From contig JBBQTU010000246.1 of the NCBI GenBank assembly GCA_038213005.1, forward strand, positions 1 to 5,822: a stretch of DNA of 5,822 nucleotides, in the 5' to 3' direction. This stretch comes from JBBQTU01 sp038213005. GTDB lineage: Bacteria > Planctomycetota > Phycisphaerae > Tepidisphaerales > Tepidisphaeraceae. The position numbers were made by a program, and so were the translations under genes. The notes beneath the pieces were generated by a model. That model ran no database searches. It saw nothing but the letters and a program-made list of their open reading frames with translations, and was not told the DNA's origin. Positions 1 to 5,662 of this stretch are shown piece by piece (the first letter of the stretch is position 1; the number at the start of each line of letters is the position of its first letter).

Positions 1-102
1 GACGGTGGCGGTCTCACCCTCGCCGATCATGGGCAGGCGCATGGCCCCGAAGCCCAACTGCGAAACCTTCAAGCCCGTCCGGCCAAGGGTGCGATATAGC
101 AT
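1..102 (-). CDS. Aldo/keto reductase, N-terminal fragment (cut by window edge)
   Basis: Reading leftwards from the ATG at 102-100, 34 codons stay open to the window edge. The peptide begins MLYRTLGRTGLKVS and continues QLGFGAMRLP, the typical first beta strand of aldo/keto reductases (PF00248). In that family, LGxTGLxVS followed by a glycine-rich GFG marks the start of the TIM barrel. Such enzymes use NADPH to reduce aldehydes or ketones, including sugars, in the cytoplasm. The GAMRLP wording is common in the subfamily with a C-terminal 4Fe-4S region, but that end lies outside the window, so the subfamily is inference. No Shine-Dalgarno sequence precedes the ATG; a TATAAG hexamer ends seven bases before it, so translation may be leaderless. 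The gene is divergent from the FAD oxidoreductase gene, with a 148-base gap. Confidence 0.88.
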   Translation of the reverse strand, partial: MLYRTLGRTGLKVSQLGFGAMRLPMIGEGETATV

Positions 103-109
103 GTTGTGT

Positions 110-138
110 CTTATAACGGATGACGGGGCAGGGCGGAA
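110..138 (-). promoter_or_regulatory. Possible promoter of the aldo/keto reductase gene
   Basis: On the minus strand the hexamer TATAAG (115-110) matches five of six bases of the sigma70 -10 consensus. A weak TTCCGC (138-133) lies 17 bases upstream and matches only two of six -35 bases. The -10 hexamer ends seven bases before the ATG, so a start at the usual distance would give almost no leader. This fits the lack of a ribosome binding site. It is a pattern match only, and planctomycete promoter consensus is poorly known. Confidence 0.25.
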
Positions 139-171
139 GCGGGAATGGAAGACGTATTGGCCCTGAGGGGG

Positions 172-200
172 ATGAGACGGGGCGGGGCTTCCCATAGAAT
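172..200 (+). promoter_or_regulatory. Candidate sigma70-type promoter of the FAD oxidoreductase gene
   Basis: ATGAGA (172-177, four of six -35 bases) and TAGAAT (195-200, five of six -10 bases) are separated by exactly 17 bases. The predicted start near 207 would leave a leader of roughly 44 bases that contains the AGGAG ribosome binding site at 240-244. It lies in the gap between two divergent genes, where a promoter is expected. No operator-like palindrome was seen next to it. Confidence 0.35.
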
Positions 201-250
201 GCTGGCATGATCGGCGAACGAGGGCACTGCAAGCGCATCAGGAGTTTGAG

Positions 251-2152
251 ATGAACCAGACGCGTGATTATCAGGTTGAGCAGACGTTGGCCGGTTTTGA
301 AAACCGCCGGCATGAGGTGGATGTCTGCGTGGTGGGCGGCGGGATGGCGGGGCTGATTGCAGCGATCGCGTCTGCCCGGGGCGGGGCCAGGACGCTGCTG
401 GTGCACGACCGGCCGGTGCTGGGTGGGAATGCCAGTTCGGAAGTCCGGATGTGGATCTGCGGAGCCCACGGACGCGACAACAAGGAAGCCGGGATTCTGG
501 AGGAGATACAGCTCGAGAACTGCTACCGCAATCCGACCCAGATCTACTCCATCTGGGATAGCGTCCTGTATGAGAAGGCGGCGTTTTGCCCGAACCTCAC
601 GCTGCTGCTGAATACCACGTGCAACTCAGGGCAGATGGCGGCCGGGCGGCTGGAGTCGGTCACGGCGTGGCAACTGACATCGCAGATGTGGCACTCGATC
701 CACGCAAAGCTGTTTATCGACTGCTCGGGAGACAGTGTTCTGGCGCCGATTACCGGGGCGCGATTCCGTGTCGGGCGGGAGAGCCGTGAGGAGTTTGGCG
801 AGGCGATTGAGCCGGCATCGGCGGACCAACGGACCATGGGCAACTCGCTGCTGCTGCAGTTGCGGGAGACCGACTCGCCCCAGCCGTTCATCGCCCCGAA
901 GTGGGCGTATAGATTCCGCAGCCCGGCCGATCTGCCCAATCGAGGGCCCTCGGTACACGGCGACAACTTCTGGTGGATGGAGATTGGCGGTCTGCGCGAC
1001 ACGATCCGGGATGCCGAGGCGATCCGCGATGAACTGGCGAAGGTTGGCTACGGCGTCTGGGATTATCTCAAGAACCACCATCCGAAGAAGCAGGAGCACG
1101 AGTGTTGGACGCTGGAATGGATGGGAATGCTGCCGGGCAAACGAGAGAACCGTCGCTATGTCGGCGACCATATCCTGACGCAGAATGATGTTCGCGATGG
1201 CGGCGCGTTTGCGGACATCATCGCGTACGGTGGATGGTCCATGGATGATCATCACCCGGCCGGTCTGCTGTATCCGGGGAAGCCGACGATCTTCCATCCC
1301 GCCCCTTCACCCTATGGCATTCCCTATCGTTGCCTGTATTCGAAGAACGTGCCCAACCTGATGTTCGCGGGGCGGAATATCTCGACGACCCATGCTGCGC
1401 TGTCGAGCACGCGGGTGATGGGCACGACCAGCCTGCTCGGCCAGGCGGCCGGGACGGCGGCGGCGATGTGTATTCGGCATGGCTGCGGGCCGCGGGACTT
1501 GCTGCCCGGACGAATTGGCGAGCTGCAGGCGAAACTGATGGACGATGACCAGTGGCTGCCGGGACGAAGACGTGAGGTGTCGCCGCTGACGCGCTCTGCG
1601 TCCCTGGAGGGCGGCGGGGCGGTGGAGAGCTTGCGCGATGGATACGACCGGCCCTGGCAGAAGCAGTCGCACGCGTGGGAGGCAATGCCACGCCAGGCGG
1701 TGACGCTGAAGTGGAGCCAGAGCGTTCATGTCGGTGGCCTGCGCCTGGTGCTGGATAGTGACCTGAACCAGCACAAGCGGATGCCGTGTTCTGTGCCGCT
1801 GAAAGGAAATCGTGGTGGCGTGCCGGGGAGCATGCTCCGACGATTCCGGGTTGAGGCGATGAGCGCCGATGGCACATGGCGGGCGGTCTATCGCGAGTCG
1901 GATAATTACCAGCGGCTGGTGCGGGTGCCGCTGGGCGTGGACACGTCGGCCATTCGGCTGGTGCCCCAAGAGACCTGGGGAGCCACCGAGGTGCGGATCT
2001 TCAGCCTTGATGTGCTGCAGGACGCTCCTGCGCCGATAGGCGTGGTGGAAGAGGGCAGGCTGTGGCCGGAGGTGGTCGCGGCAGTGCCAAAACAGGATCT
2101 CACCGAGCCGGAGTCGGGGCTTGAGGCGACGGGCGGACGTCAGCGCCCGTGA
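251..2152 (+). CDS. FAD-dependent oxidoreductase (PF12831 type), 633 aa
   Basis: The start is set by AGGAG at 240-244, six bases before the ATG. Residues 23-34 form the Rossmann beta strand and GGGMAG dinucleotide motif that binds the ADP part of FAD. The conserved segment VLGGNASSEVRM follows at 56-67, a hallmark of the PF12831 FAD oxidoreductases. A second FAD-contact segment is near 155-170 (FIDCSGDSVLAPITGA). LPGKRENRR at 294-302 and the closing FAD-binding block around 369-407 (LMFAGRN, then TRVMGTTSLLGQAAG) complete the fold. Residues from about 480 to 590 look beta-rich and may be a separate C-terminal domain, perhaps a carbohydrate-binding or discoidin-like sandwich; this is a guess from sequence texture. 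There is no signal peptide or membrane segment, so the protein is probably cytoplasmic. Substrates of this family are mostly unknown. The nearby sugar isomerase and aldo/keto reductase genes suggest carbohydrate oxidation, which is inference. Confidence 0.9.
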   Translation: MNQTRDYQVEQTLAGFENRRHEVDVCVVGGGMAGLIAAIASARGGARTLLVHDRPVLGGNASSEVRMWICGAHGRDNKEAGILEEIQLENCYRNPTQIYSIWDSVLYEKAAFCPNLTLLLNTTCNSGQMAAGRLESVTAWQLTSQMWHSIHAKLFIDCSGDSVLAPITGARFRVGRESREEFGEAIEPASADQRTMGNSLLLQLRETDSPQPFIAPKWAYRFRSPADLPNRGPSVHGDNFWWMEIGGLRDTIRDAEAIRDELAKVGYGVWDYLKNHHPKKQEHECWTLEWMGMLPGKRENRRYVGDHILTQNDVRDGGAFADIIAYGGWSMDDHHPAGLLYPGKPTIFHPAPSPYGIPYRCLYSKNVPNLMFAGRNISTTHAALSSTRVMGTTSLLGQAAGTAAAMCIRHGCGPRDLLPGRIGELQAKLMDDDQWLPGRRREVSPLTRSASLEGGGAVESLRDGYDRPWQKQSHAWEAMPRQAVTLKWSQSVHVGGLRLVLDSDLNQHKRMPCSVPLKGNRGGVPGSMLRRFRVEAMSADGTWRAVYRESDNYQRLVRVPLGVDTSAIRLVPQETWGATEVRIFSLDVLQDAPAPIGVVEEGRLWPEVVAAVPKQDLTEPESGLEATGGRQRP

Positions 2153-2186
2153 GAATCGCTGATCACGTGCGACCCGCATCCGCTTT

Positions 2187-2308
2187 AGGATCGGCGCATC
2201 AATAACTGGCAGGAATGCCGCGATGATCTTTTCTTACTCCTCCCCCTTGGGGGAGGCTGGGAGGGGGTTGGCCTTTTTGAACCAGACTGTTATTGATGCG
2301 CCGTTCCT
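2187..2308. repeat. 20-bp inverted repeat enclosing a hairpin; MITE-like element or two-way terminator
   Basis: Arms at 2187-2206 and 2289-2308 pair at 19 of 20 positions; the core of 15 is perfect (CGGCGCATCAATAAC at 2192-2206 against 2289-2303). The single mismatch is 2191/2304. The arms are 82 bases apart and enclose a second, perfect 8-bp hairpin. TTA occurs at both outer edges (2185-2187 and 2308-2310), which could be a 3-bp target duplication; the right copy supplies the stop codon of the isomerase gene. The element fills the gap between two converging genes, so it could fold in both transcripts and act as a shared transcription end. No transposase is present. Mobile element versus terminator cannot be decided from one copy. 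Confidence 0.6.
2239..2256. repeat. Perfect 8-bp hairpin within a dispersed-repeat sequence
   Basis: CCTCCCCC (2239-2246) and GGGGGAGG (2249-2256) pair perfectly around a TT loop. The right half and what follows, TTGGGGGAGGCTGG at 2247-2260, recurs exactly at 3219-3232. Sequences of this kind (CTCCCCC, then GGGGGAG, then GCTGGGAGGGGG) are common dispersed intergenic repeats in many GC-rich bacteria, so this is probably a genome-wide repeat and not gene-specific. A run of five T follows at 2274-2278, 17 bases after the stem. That is too far for a classic intrinsic terminator. Confidence 0.6.
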
Positions 2309-3003
2309 TAGGCATATCGATAGTACTTGGGATAGTCCGGGTACAGCAGGTGCAGCGGGGCGACATCCTCGTCGATCGCAGGGAACCGGCCGATCGTCTC
2401 GTAGAATCGGTTGTCAACGCGGTCATCGTTCACGCGACTGACTTCGCCGACCAGGATCTGCCCGAAGCCCGTCTCGCCCCAGAACTTGTGGTAGAGACGC
2501 TGGGGAAGACAGACGGACTCACCCGGGCGGAGCGTGATCGTCCCGCCGGCCGGGACGGTGACGCGTGTGGCGTCGACACTGAGCTGCACGGGTGTGGCAG
2601 CGAGCTGGTCGTCGGGGGTGGCGTTCCAGAGCTGGATGACCAGGTTGCCGCCGCCGCGGTTGATGATGTCTTCCATTTTCTGGTAATGGAAGTGGGTCGG
2701 GGTGACCTGCCCCTCCTGTACAATCAGGATCTTCTCGGCGTAGGTCTTACCCAGTGGATTGGCCAGTTCCGCGACGGTGCCGTTGCGGATGGTGAACAGG
2801 ACCAGGCCCATCGCCGCAAAATCGCCGCCGCCGAAGTCGGTGATATCCCAGCCGAGTTGCTGCTGGTTGATCTCGCGTGACTCTTGGCCGGCTTCCTGCC
2901 ACTGGCGCGGGGACCAGAATGCGAAGGGGGGGAGGAGGAAGCTCTGCTTCTCCAGGAAACGGATGCTGTCGCTGATGATTGAGTTGATTTCTGATCGCTT
3001 CAT
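2308..3003 (-). CDS. D-lyxose ketol-isomerase (cupin fold), 231 aa
   Basis: This enzyme family (PF07385) interconverts D-lyxose with D-xylulose and often D-mannose with D-fructose in the cytoplasm, using a divalent metal, usually manganese. The metal ligands are visible in family order: His104 and His106 in THFHYQKME, Glu111 just after, and His172 in RLYHKFW. Their spacing agrees with that recalled for the characterised E. coli O157 enzyme (His103, His105, Glu110, His171). The length is also normal for the family. KILIVQEGQVTPTHFH (91-106) and the glycine-rich GGGNLVIQLW (117-126) form the cupin barrel strands. The start at 3003 is chosen over an in-frame ATG 57 bases upstream, because GGAGAG lies just before it and homologues begin MKRSEIN. 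The stop codon at 2308-2310 touches the outer edge of the inverted repeat downstream. The product feeds sugars towards the pentose phosphate or mannose/fructose pathways; which sugar is used in vivo cannot be told. Confidence 0.93.
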   Translation of the reverse strand: MKRSEINSIISDSIRFLEKQSFLLPPFAFWSPRQWQEAGQESREINQQQLGWDITDFGGGDFAAMGLVLFTIRNGTVAELANPLGKTYAEKILIVQEGQVTPTHFHYQKMEDIINRGGGNLVIQLWNATPDDQLAATPVQLSVDATRVTVPAGGTITLRPGESVCLPQRLYHKFWGETGFGQILVGEVSRVNDDRVDNRFYETIGRFPAIDEDVAPLHLLYPDYPKYYRYA

Positions 3004-3007
3004 AAGT

Positions 3008-3013
3008 CTCTCC
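3008..3013 (-). promoter_or_regulatory. Ribosome binding site that fixes the isomerase start
   Basis: On the minus strand GGAGAG is followed by ACTT and then ATG at 3003-3001. The GGAG core is six bases from the start codon, an ideal spacing. The in-frame ATG at 3060-3058 has no comparable site, and its extra 19 residues do not resemble the family, so 3003 is the likely start. Confidence 0.75.
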
Positions 3014-3210
3014 GAAAGGTCACCGTATCGCCGGAAACATGCCGGGGTCGGCCCAGCCATCGGTCATAGCCCGTATCGGCCGCGAACCGGCACGCCGGGC
3101 CTCGGACATCTTGCCGCCGGGCGGTCCAGCGGCTGCCCGACCCTGTCGCGACCGGGTCGCTCGTGAAGTTTATCATCTTTCGCGGGCAGAATCACAAGTC
3201 CATGAGAGAA
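3014..3210. other. Upstream region of the isomerase gene; no gene seen
   Basis: No convincing coding sequence is present on either strand. A 6-bp hairpin lies at 3138-3159 (CGACCC with GGGTCG, ten-base loop containing the palindrome GTCGCGAC), which could be a regulator site or an RNA hairpin in the leader. A weak promoter-like pair for the minus strand is TTGTGA (3197-3192) and GATAAA (3174-3169), 17 bases apart. Each matches four of six consensus bases and would give a leader of about 160 bases. Neither is strong enough to assert. Confidence 0.3.
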
Positions 3211-3436
3211 CCTCCTTGTTGGGGGAGGCTGGAGAGGGCGTGCCCATTTTCCCGGGCAGGCGATTTCTTAGCCCCAACGGGGCGGCATTCTTAAGCCCAG
3301 GGTAAGCGTACTCGCGCAGCCCTGGGTAAGAACCATTCTCCCTGAATGAGCCCTGAAAGGGCGACACCTCTTTCAGCACCCTATTCGCTCCAACCACCCG
3401 CTGACGCGGGACTTGCATCTGCCCGAAAAAACGGGC
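3211..3436. repeat. Cluster of short GC-rich hairpins, planctomycete-style intergenic repeats
   Basis: At least six short stems lie within 226 bases. They are CCTCC/GGAGG (3211-3228), TGCCC/GGGCA (3241-3258), GCCCC-AAC-GGGGC (3271-3283), CCCAGGG/CCCTGGG (3296-3326), GCCCT-GAA-AGGGC (3350-3362) and CCCGC-TGAC-GCGGG (3397-3410). A further one, GCCCG-AAAAAA-CGGGC, is at 3421-3436. The phrases AGCCCCAACGGGGCGGC, AAGCCCAGGGTAAGCG, CCCTGGGTAAG and GAGCCCTGAAAGGGCGACAC are, as I recall them, the wording of abundant dispersed intergenic repeats in Planctomycetes and Verrucomicrobia. Their function is unknown to me. The stretch TTGGGGGAGGCTGG at 3219-3232 is shared exactly with 2247-2260. The stems are different sequences without even spacers, so this is not a CRISPR array. 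Confidence 0.7.
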
Positions 3437-3569
3437 ACGCCGCAACATGCCTCTGCAGTAGGCCGAACTGCCCCCGCTCGGCCATCCCCCGTCACACGCC
3501 GGAACTGGTCCCTTCGCGCATCAACCTCGCAGGTGATATTGACACTCGTGGCATCCCGATACCACTGGA
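3437..3569. other. Short intergenic stretch with one weak hairpin
   Basis: This lies between the repeat cluster and the end of the Toprim-like gene. A 6-bp stem GGCCGA (3461-3466) with TCGGCC (3478-3483) has an 11-base loop. On the minus strand no T-run follows, so it is not a clear intrinsic terminator for the gene ending at 3570. No supported gene, RNA or binding site is seen. Confidence 0.3.
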
Positions 3570-4201
3570 TCAAATCCCCTCGCACGCAGCTTTGACGCGC
3601 TCGCAAAATGAGCGGAAGGCGGGGAGTTGCTTTAGGGGTGAGAAGTCATCGATTAACTCGGCCACGCGCATTCTACGACGGCCGAGTTCTGACGGCCGCG
3701 CGAACCTCTCTCGGCGCCGGCCAGACTTCTCCGAGGCTTGGATCAGAAGATTATTGCACGTGTCTTTGGGGTCTGGCAGGCTCTCCAGACGCCCGATCTG
3801 GGGCATCGACAGAGGAACGATTCCATTGGGGTTGTCGGCCGCCCTTCGGATAGCAGGGGCGTCGATCAACAACCACGCTTCGGTCATGCGAACTGGGACG
3901 ACCGGGACGAACCGGTCCTGTAACCCCTGAACAGCCGCTTGGATCTCAGCGGTGCGCATTTCCAGAGATTCCTTCTCGGCGTCCCGGTGAATAAATAGCA
4001 GATCGCATGGAAACTCCCGAAGTGCGACCGGCAGTCGCGAGTGAAGTGACAGACCGCCCGGGCCGCGCGCTACCGTGAACTCGACGGCAAACCTCTTGTC
4101 CGCGTTGGATGTGGGATCTGACGGAGCACCCAGTTAACGATGTGCAGGAGCGCTCGATCTGTCGGGCCGTCTCCAAGGATCGTGAGTCGACGCAGCATCA
4201 T
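3570..4201 (-). pseudogene. Toprim-like partner of the ATPase, broken by a one-base frameshift
   Basis: Reading starts at ATG 4201-4199 (or the next codon, 4198-4196), overlapping the ATPase stop as ATGA, a typical coupled start. The first frame gives RRLTILGDGPTDRALL (residues 4-19) and then VNWVLRQIPH, but stops at 4072-4070 after 43 codons. The frame displaced by one base is open from 4133 to the stop at 3570. It continues the protein: DKRFAVEF, FPCDLLFIHRDAEKE, VPVVPVRMTEAWLLIDAPAI, NPNG, LPDPK and IDDFSPLKQLPAF. Adding back one lost base gives about 210 residues. GDGPTDR and the later DLLFIHRDAE recall the E...DxD motifs of Toprim nuclease domains, and the whole resembles small DUF4276-like or RloB-like proteins encoded next to AAA ATPases. 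This link is from memory and moderate. If the shift is real, only 129 residues from ATG 3959 remain intact, lacking both acidic motifs. A sequencing error is the alternative. Confidence 0.7.
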
Positions 4202-5628
4202 GGCTCCACAACACCGGATGTGGCCCAGGAGAAGACAGATTGCCCTTGGCGGGCAAGGCCCTCGCCGAGCGATTCCAGAACTTGGCCGGGGACAAGACGG
4301 GGCGCATCTTTATCAGCCAACGAACGCCAGGAACGCGGGACAACGAAGGCCACGGCGGCGTGACCCACGGAAGTGTCGAACTGGCGCTGCTCTCGTTCTA
4401 TGTAGACGAGGTCGTCCTGCAGGATCTGCTTGACGACCGACGGCGAATGCGTGTTGATGATCACCTGCCGTAGCGGGTTATCGGCATCAACAGCGAAGTC
4501 TGGATCCACAGCAATGTCCCTCAGGAGATCGACGATCGCTGGGATGCGCGAGGGATGAATTCCATTCTCCGGCTCTTCAACGCACATCACCCCTTTGGCG
4601 TGCGGGTCGGCCTCAAGCACACTGAGAACCAGGAACCGTAGCGTGCCATCCGACAACGCGTGCGCTGGTCGGAAGACCCCGTCGCGACCCTTCACTTGGA
4701 GTGTCCTGGTTTCAAACTTTTCGTCTTCCCTCACACGAACGTCAACAACGTCCTCGACAAGTCGAGCGAGCCGGTTGGCTAGCTCCGCGCCAACTCGACC
4801 AGCCGTGTGTTCGGCGTTCTCAGCGGCCGATGGCTTTTCGAGCCGGTAGATGGTGTTGGGCAGGTTCGCTCCGCGCGCATCAAGATCGCTCGGGTCGTGA
4901 TAGAGAGACGGAGACCGCATCGCCGTCGGCTCCAGCAGCATCGATTTCCAGTTCGCCATTTCGCGGTTGACGGCGAGAATCGTCGGGAAGTCCGAGCTGG
5001 CCAGACCTCCGGCAACCGTGCGCGTTGACTTGGGCGCGGGCAGTTTCCGACCCCCGTGGCCTTCTTGGTGAACCGTGATCACCGGGCTGGGTTCACCGCT
5101 CAGTTCGTCCGATTCCTTTGTTGATATCAACGATGTGGTGCGGCGACCCGTAGCCACCGATGCGCGGAATTGCGGGGATGTCGAGAACCCGAGGTGAGTT
5201 GCGGCTTGTCCCCGCGGCACCGGCAACAGCGCCTCATGCACGAGTTCAAGGATGCCAGATTCCAGATGGCTCATTCGGAATGCGACCTCGTATCGCAACG
5301 TCGAGATAGCGGCCGTTGCCTTAACGCCGAATTCGTCCTCGACATTGGGATCAACGACGAGATCGGCCTCAAATCGCATTTCCGGGGCGACGAACGCGCC
5401 GAATCGAGTGAATAGTTCGCCGGGCGATGGCACCCTGCCCTTCACGTCGCGGAGTGCGCCCACTGCTTCCATGATCGGCTTCTGGGTAAGCAGGTGAAGG
5501 AACCGAATTGCATCAAACAGATTCGACTTGCCGGCCGCGTTGAGTCCGGCGATGCACGTGAACGGTCCGAATCGGACCGTCAGATCAGCGAGGTTCTTGA
5601 ATCCCTGAACCCGAAGTCGAGTGATCAT
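4198..5628 (-). CDS. AAA/ABC-type ATPase, OLD/RecF-like (AAA_21), 476 aa
   Basis: The N-terminus MITRLRVQGFKNLADLTV followed by FGPFTCIAGLNAAGKSNLFD is the classic start of SMC/RecF/OLD-type ATPases. Walker A is GLNAAGKS at 28-35. An ABC signature, LSDGT, is at 325-329. Walker B with its catalytic acids is VMCVEEPENGIHP at 347-359, and the switch histidine lies in NTHSP at 392-396. The middle (about 80-320) is the variable arm of the family. No Toprim domain follows the switch motif; only about 80 residues remain. It is therefore a stand-alone ATPase, unlike fused OLD or GajA proteins. Its stop overlaps the start of the small Toprim-like gene, so the two were probably made together and may act as a complex. 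Such pairs occur in phage defence (for example PARIS AriA with AriB), but a role in DNA repair is also possible. No good ribosome binding site precedes the ATG. Confidence 0.88.
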   Translation of the reverse strand: MITRLRVQGFKNLADLTVRFGPFTCIAGLNAAGKSNLFDAIRFLHLLTQKPIMEAVGALRDVKGRVPSPGELFTRFGAFVAPEMRFEADLVVDPNVEDEFGVKATAAISTLRYEVAFRMSHLESGILELVHEALLPVPRGQAATHLGFSTSPQFRASVATGRRTTSLISTKESDELSGEPSPVITVHQEGHGGRKLPAPKSTRTVAGGLASSDFPTILAVNREMANWKSMLLEPTAMRSPSLYHDPSDLDARGANLPNTIYRLEKPSAAENAEHTAGRVGAELANRLARLVEDVVDVRVREDEKFETRTLQVKGRDGVFRPAHALSDGTLRFLVLSVLEADPHAKGVMCVEEPENGIHPSRIPAIVDLLRDIAVDPDFAVDADNPLRQVIINTHSPSVVKQILQDDLVYIEREQRQFDTSVGHAAVAFVVPRSWRSLADKDAPRLVPGQVLESLGEGLARQGQSVFSWATSGVVEP

Positions 5629-5634
5629 GCTGCG

Positions 5635-5662
5635 ATTGTAACCGGAATCACCTTGGCGTCAT
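5635..5662 (-). promoter_or_regulatory. Candidate promoter of the ATPase operon, possibly leaderless
   Basis: On the minus strand ATGACG (5662-5657, four of six -35 bases) and TACAAT (5640-5635, five of six -10 bases) are 16 bases apart. The -10 hexamer ends six bases before the ATG at 5628. Transcription starting at the normal distance would begin at or beside the start codon. No Shine-Dalgarno sequence is present, which fits a leaderless message. The inference rests on sequence matches alone. Confidence 0.4.

Noticed and set aside
544..1877. Other long minus-strand open frames (626-1297, 544-1002, 1218-1877) within the same gene
   Set aside because: They overlap one another and a well supported gene, lack ribosome binding sites and show no motifs.
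1307..2179. A 290-codon open frame on the minus strand antisense to the FAD oxidoreductase
   Set aside because: The sense frame has complete family motifs. The antisense product is rich in Arg, His and Pro with no recognisable domain, as expected for shadow frames in GC-rich DNA.
3169..3197. Promoter for the isomerase gene (TTGTGA, 17 bases, GATAAA on the minus strand)
   Set aside because: Only four of six matches in each box and a long leader. This level of match is expected by chance, so it is mentioned only within the intergenic entry.
3211..3436. CRISPR array
   Set aside because: The stems differ in sequence and spacing. There are no identical repeats with even unique spacers and no cas genes.
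3461..3483. Intrinsic terminator after the Toprim-like gene
   Set aside because: The 6-bp stem has an 11-base loop and no T-run on the minus strand.
3373..3606. A 77-codon minus-strand open frame downstream of the Toprim-like gene
   Set aside because: Its C-terminal third is repeat sequence and it overlaps the end of the Toprim-like frame. No motif or ribosome binding site supports it.
3346..3930. A 194-codon plus-strand open frame across the repeats and the Toprim-like gene
   Set aside because: Its first part is translated repeat hairpins and the rest is antisense to a sequence with clear family motifs on the other strand.
4073..4133. Programmed -1 frameshift joining the two halves of the Toprim-like gene
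   Set aside because: No slippery heptamer was found in the zero frame of the overlap (GA GGT TTG and the neighbouring codons do not fit) and no obvious following stem. A lost base or sequencing error is simpler.
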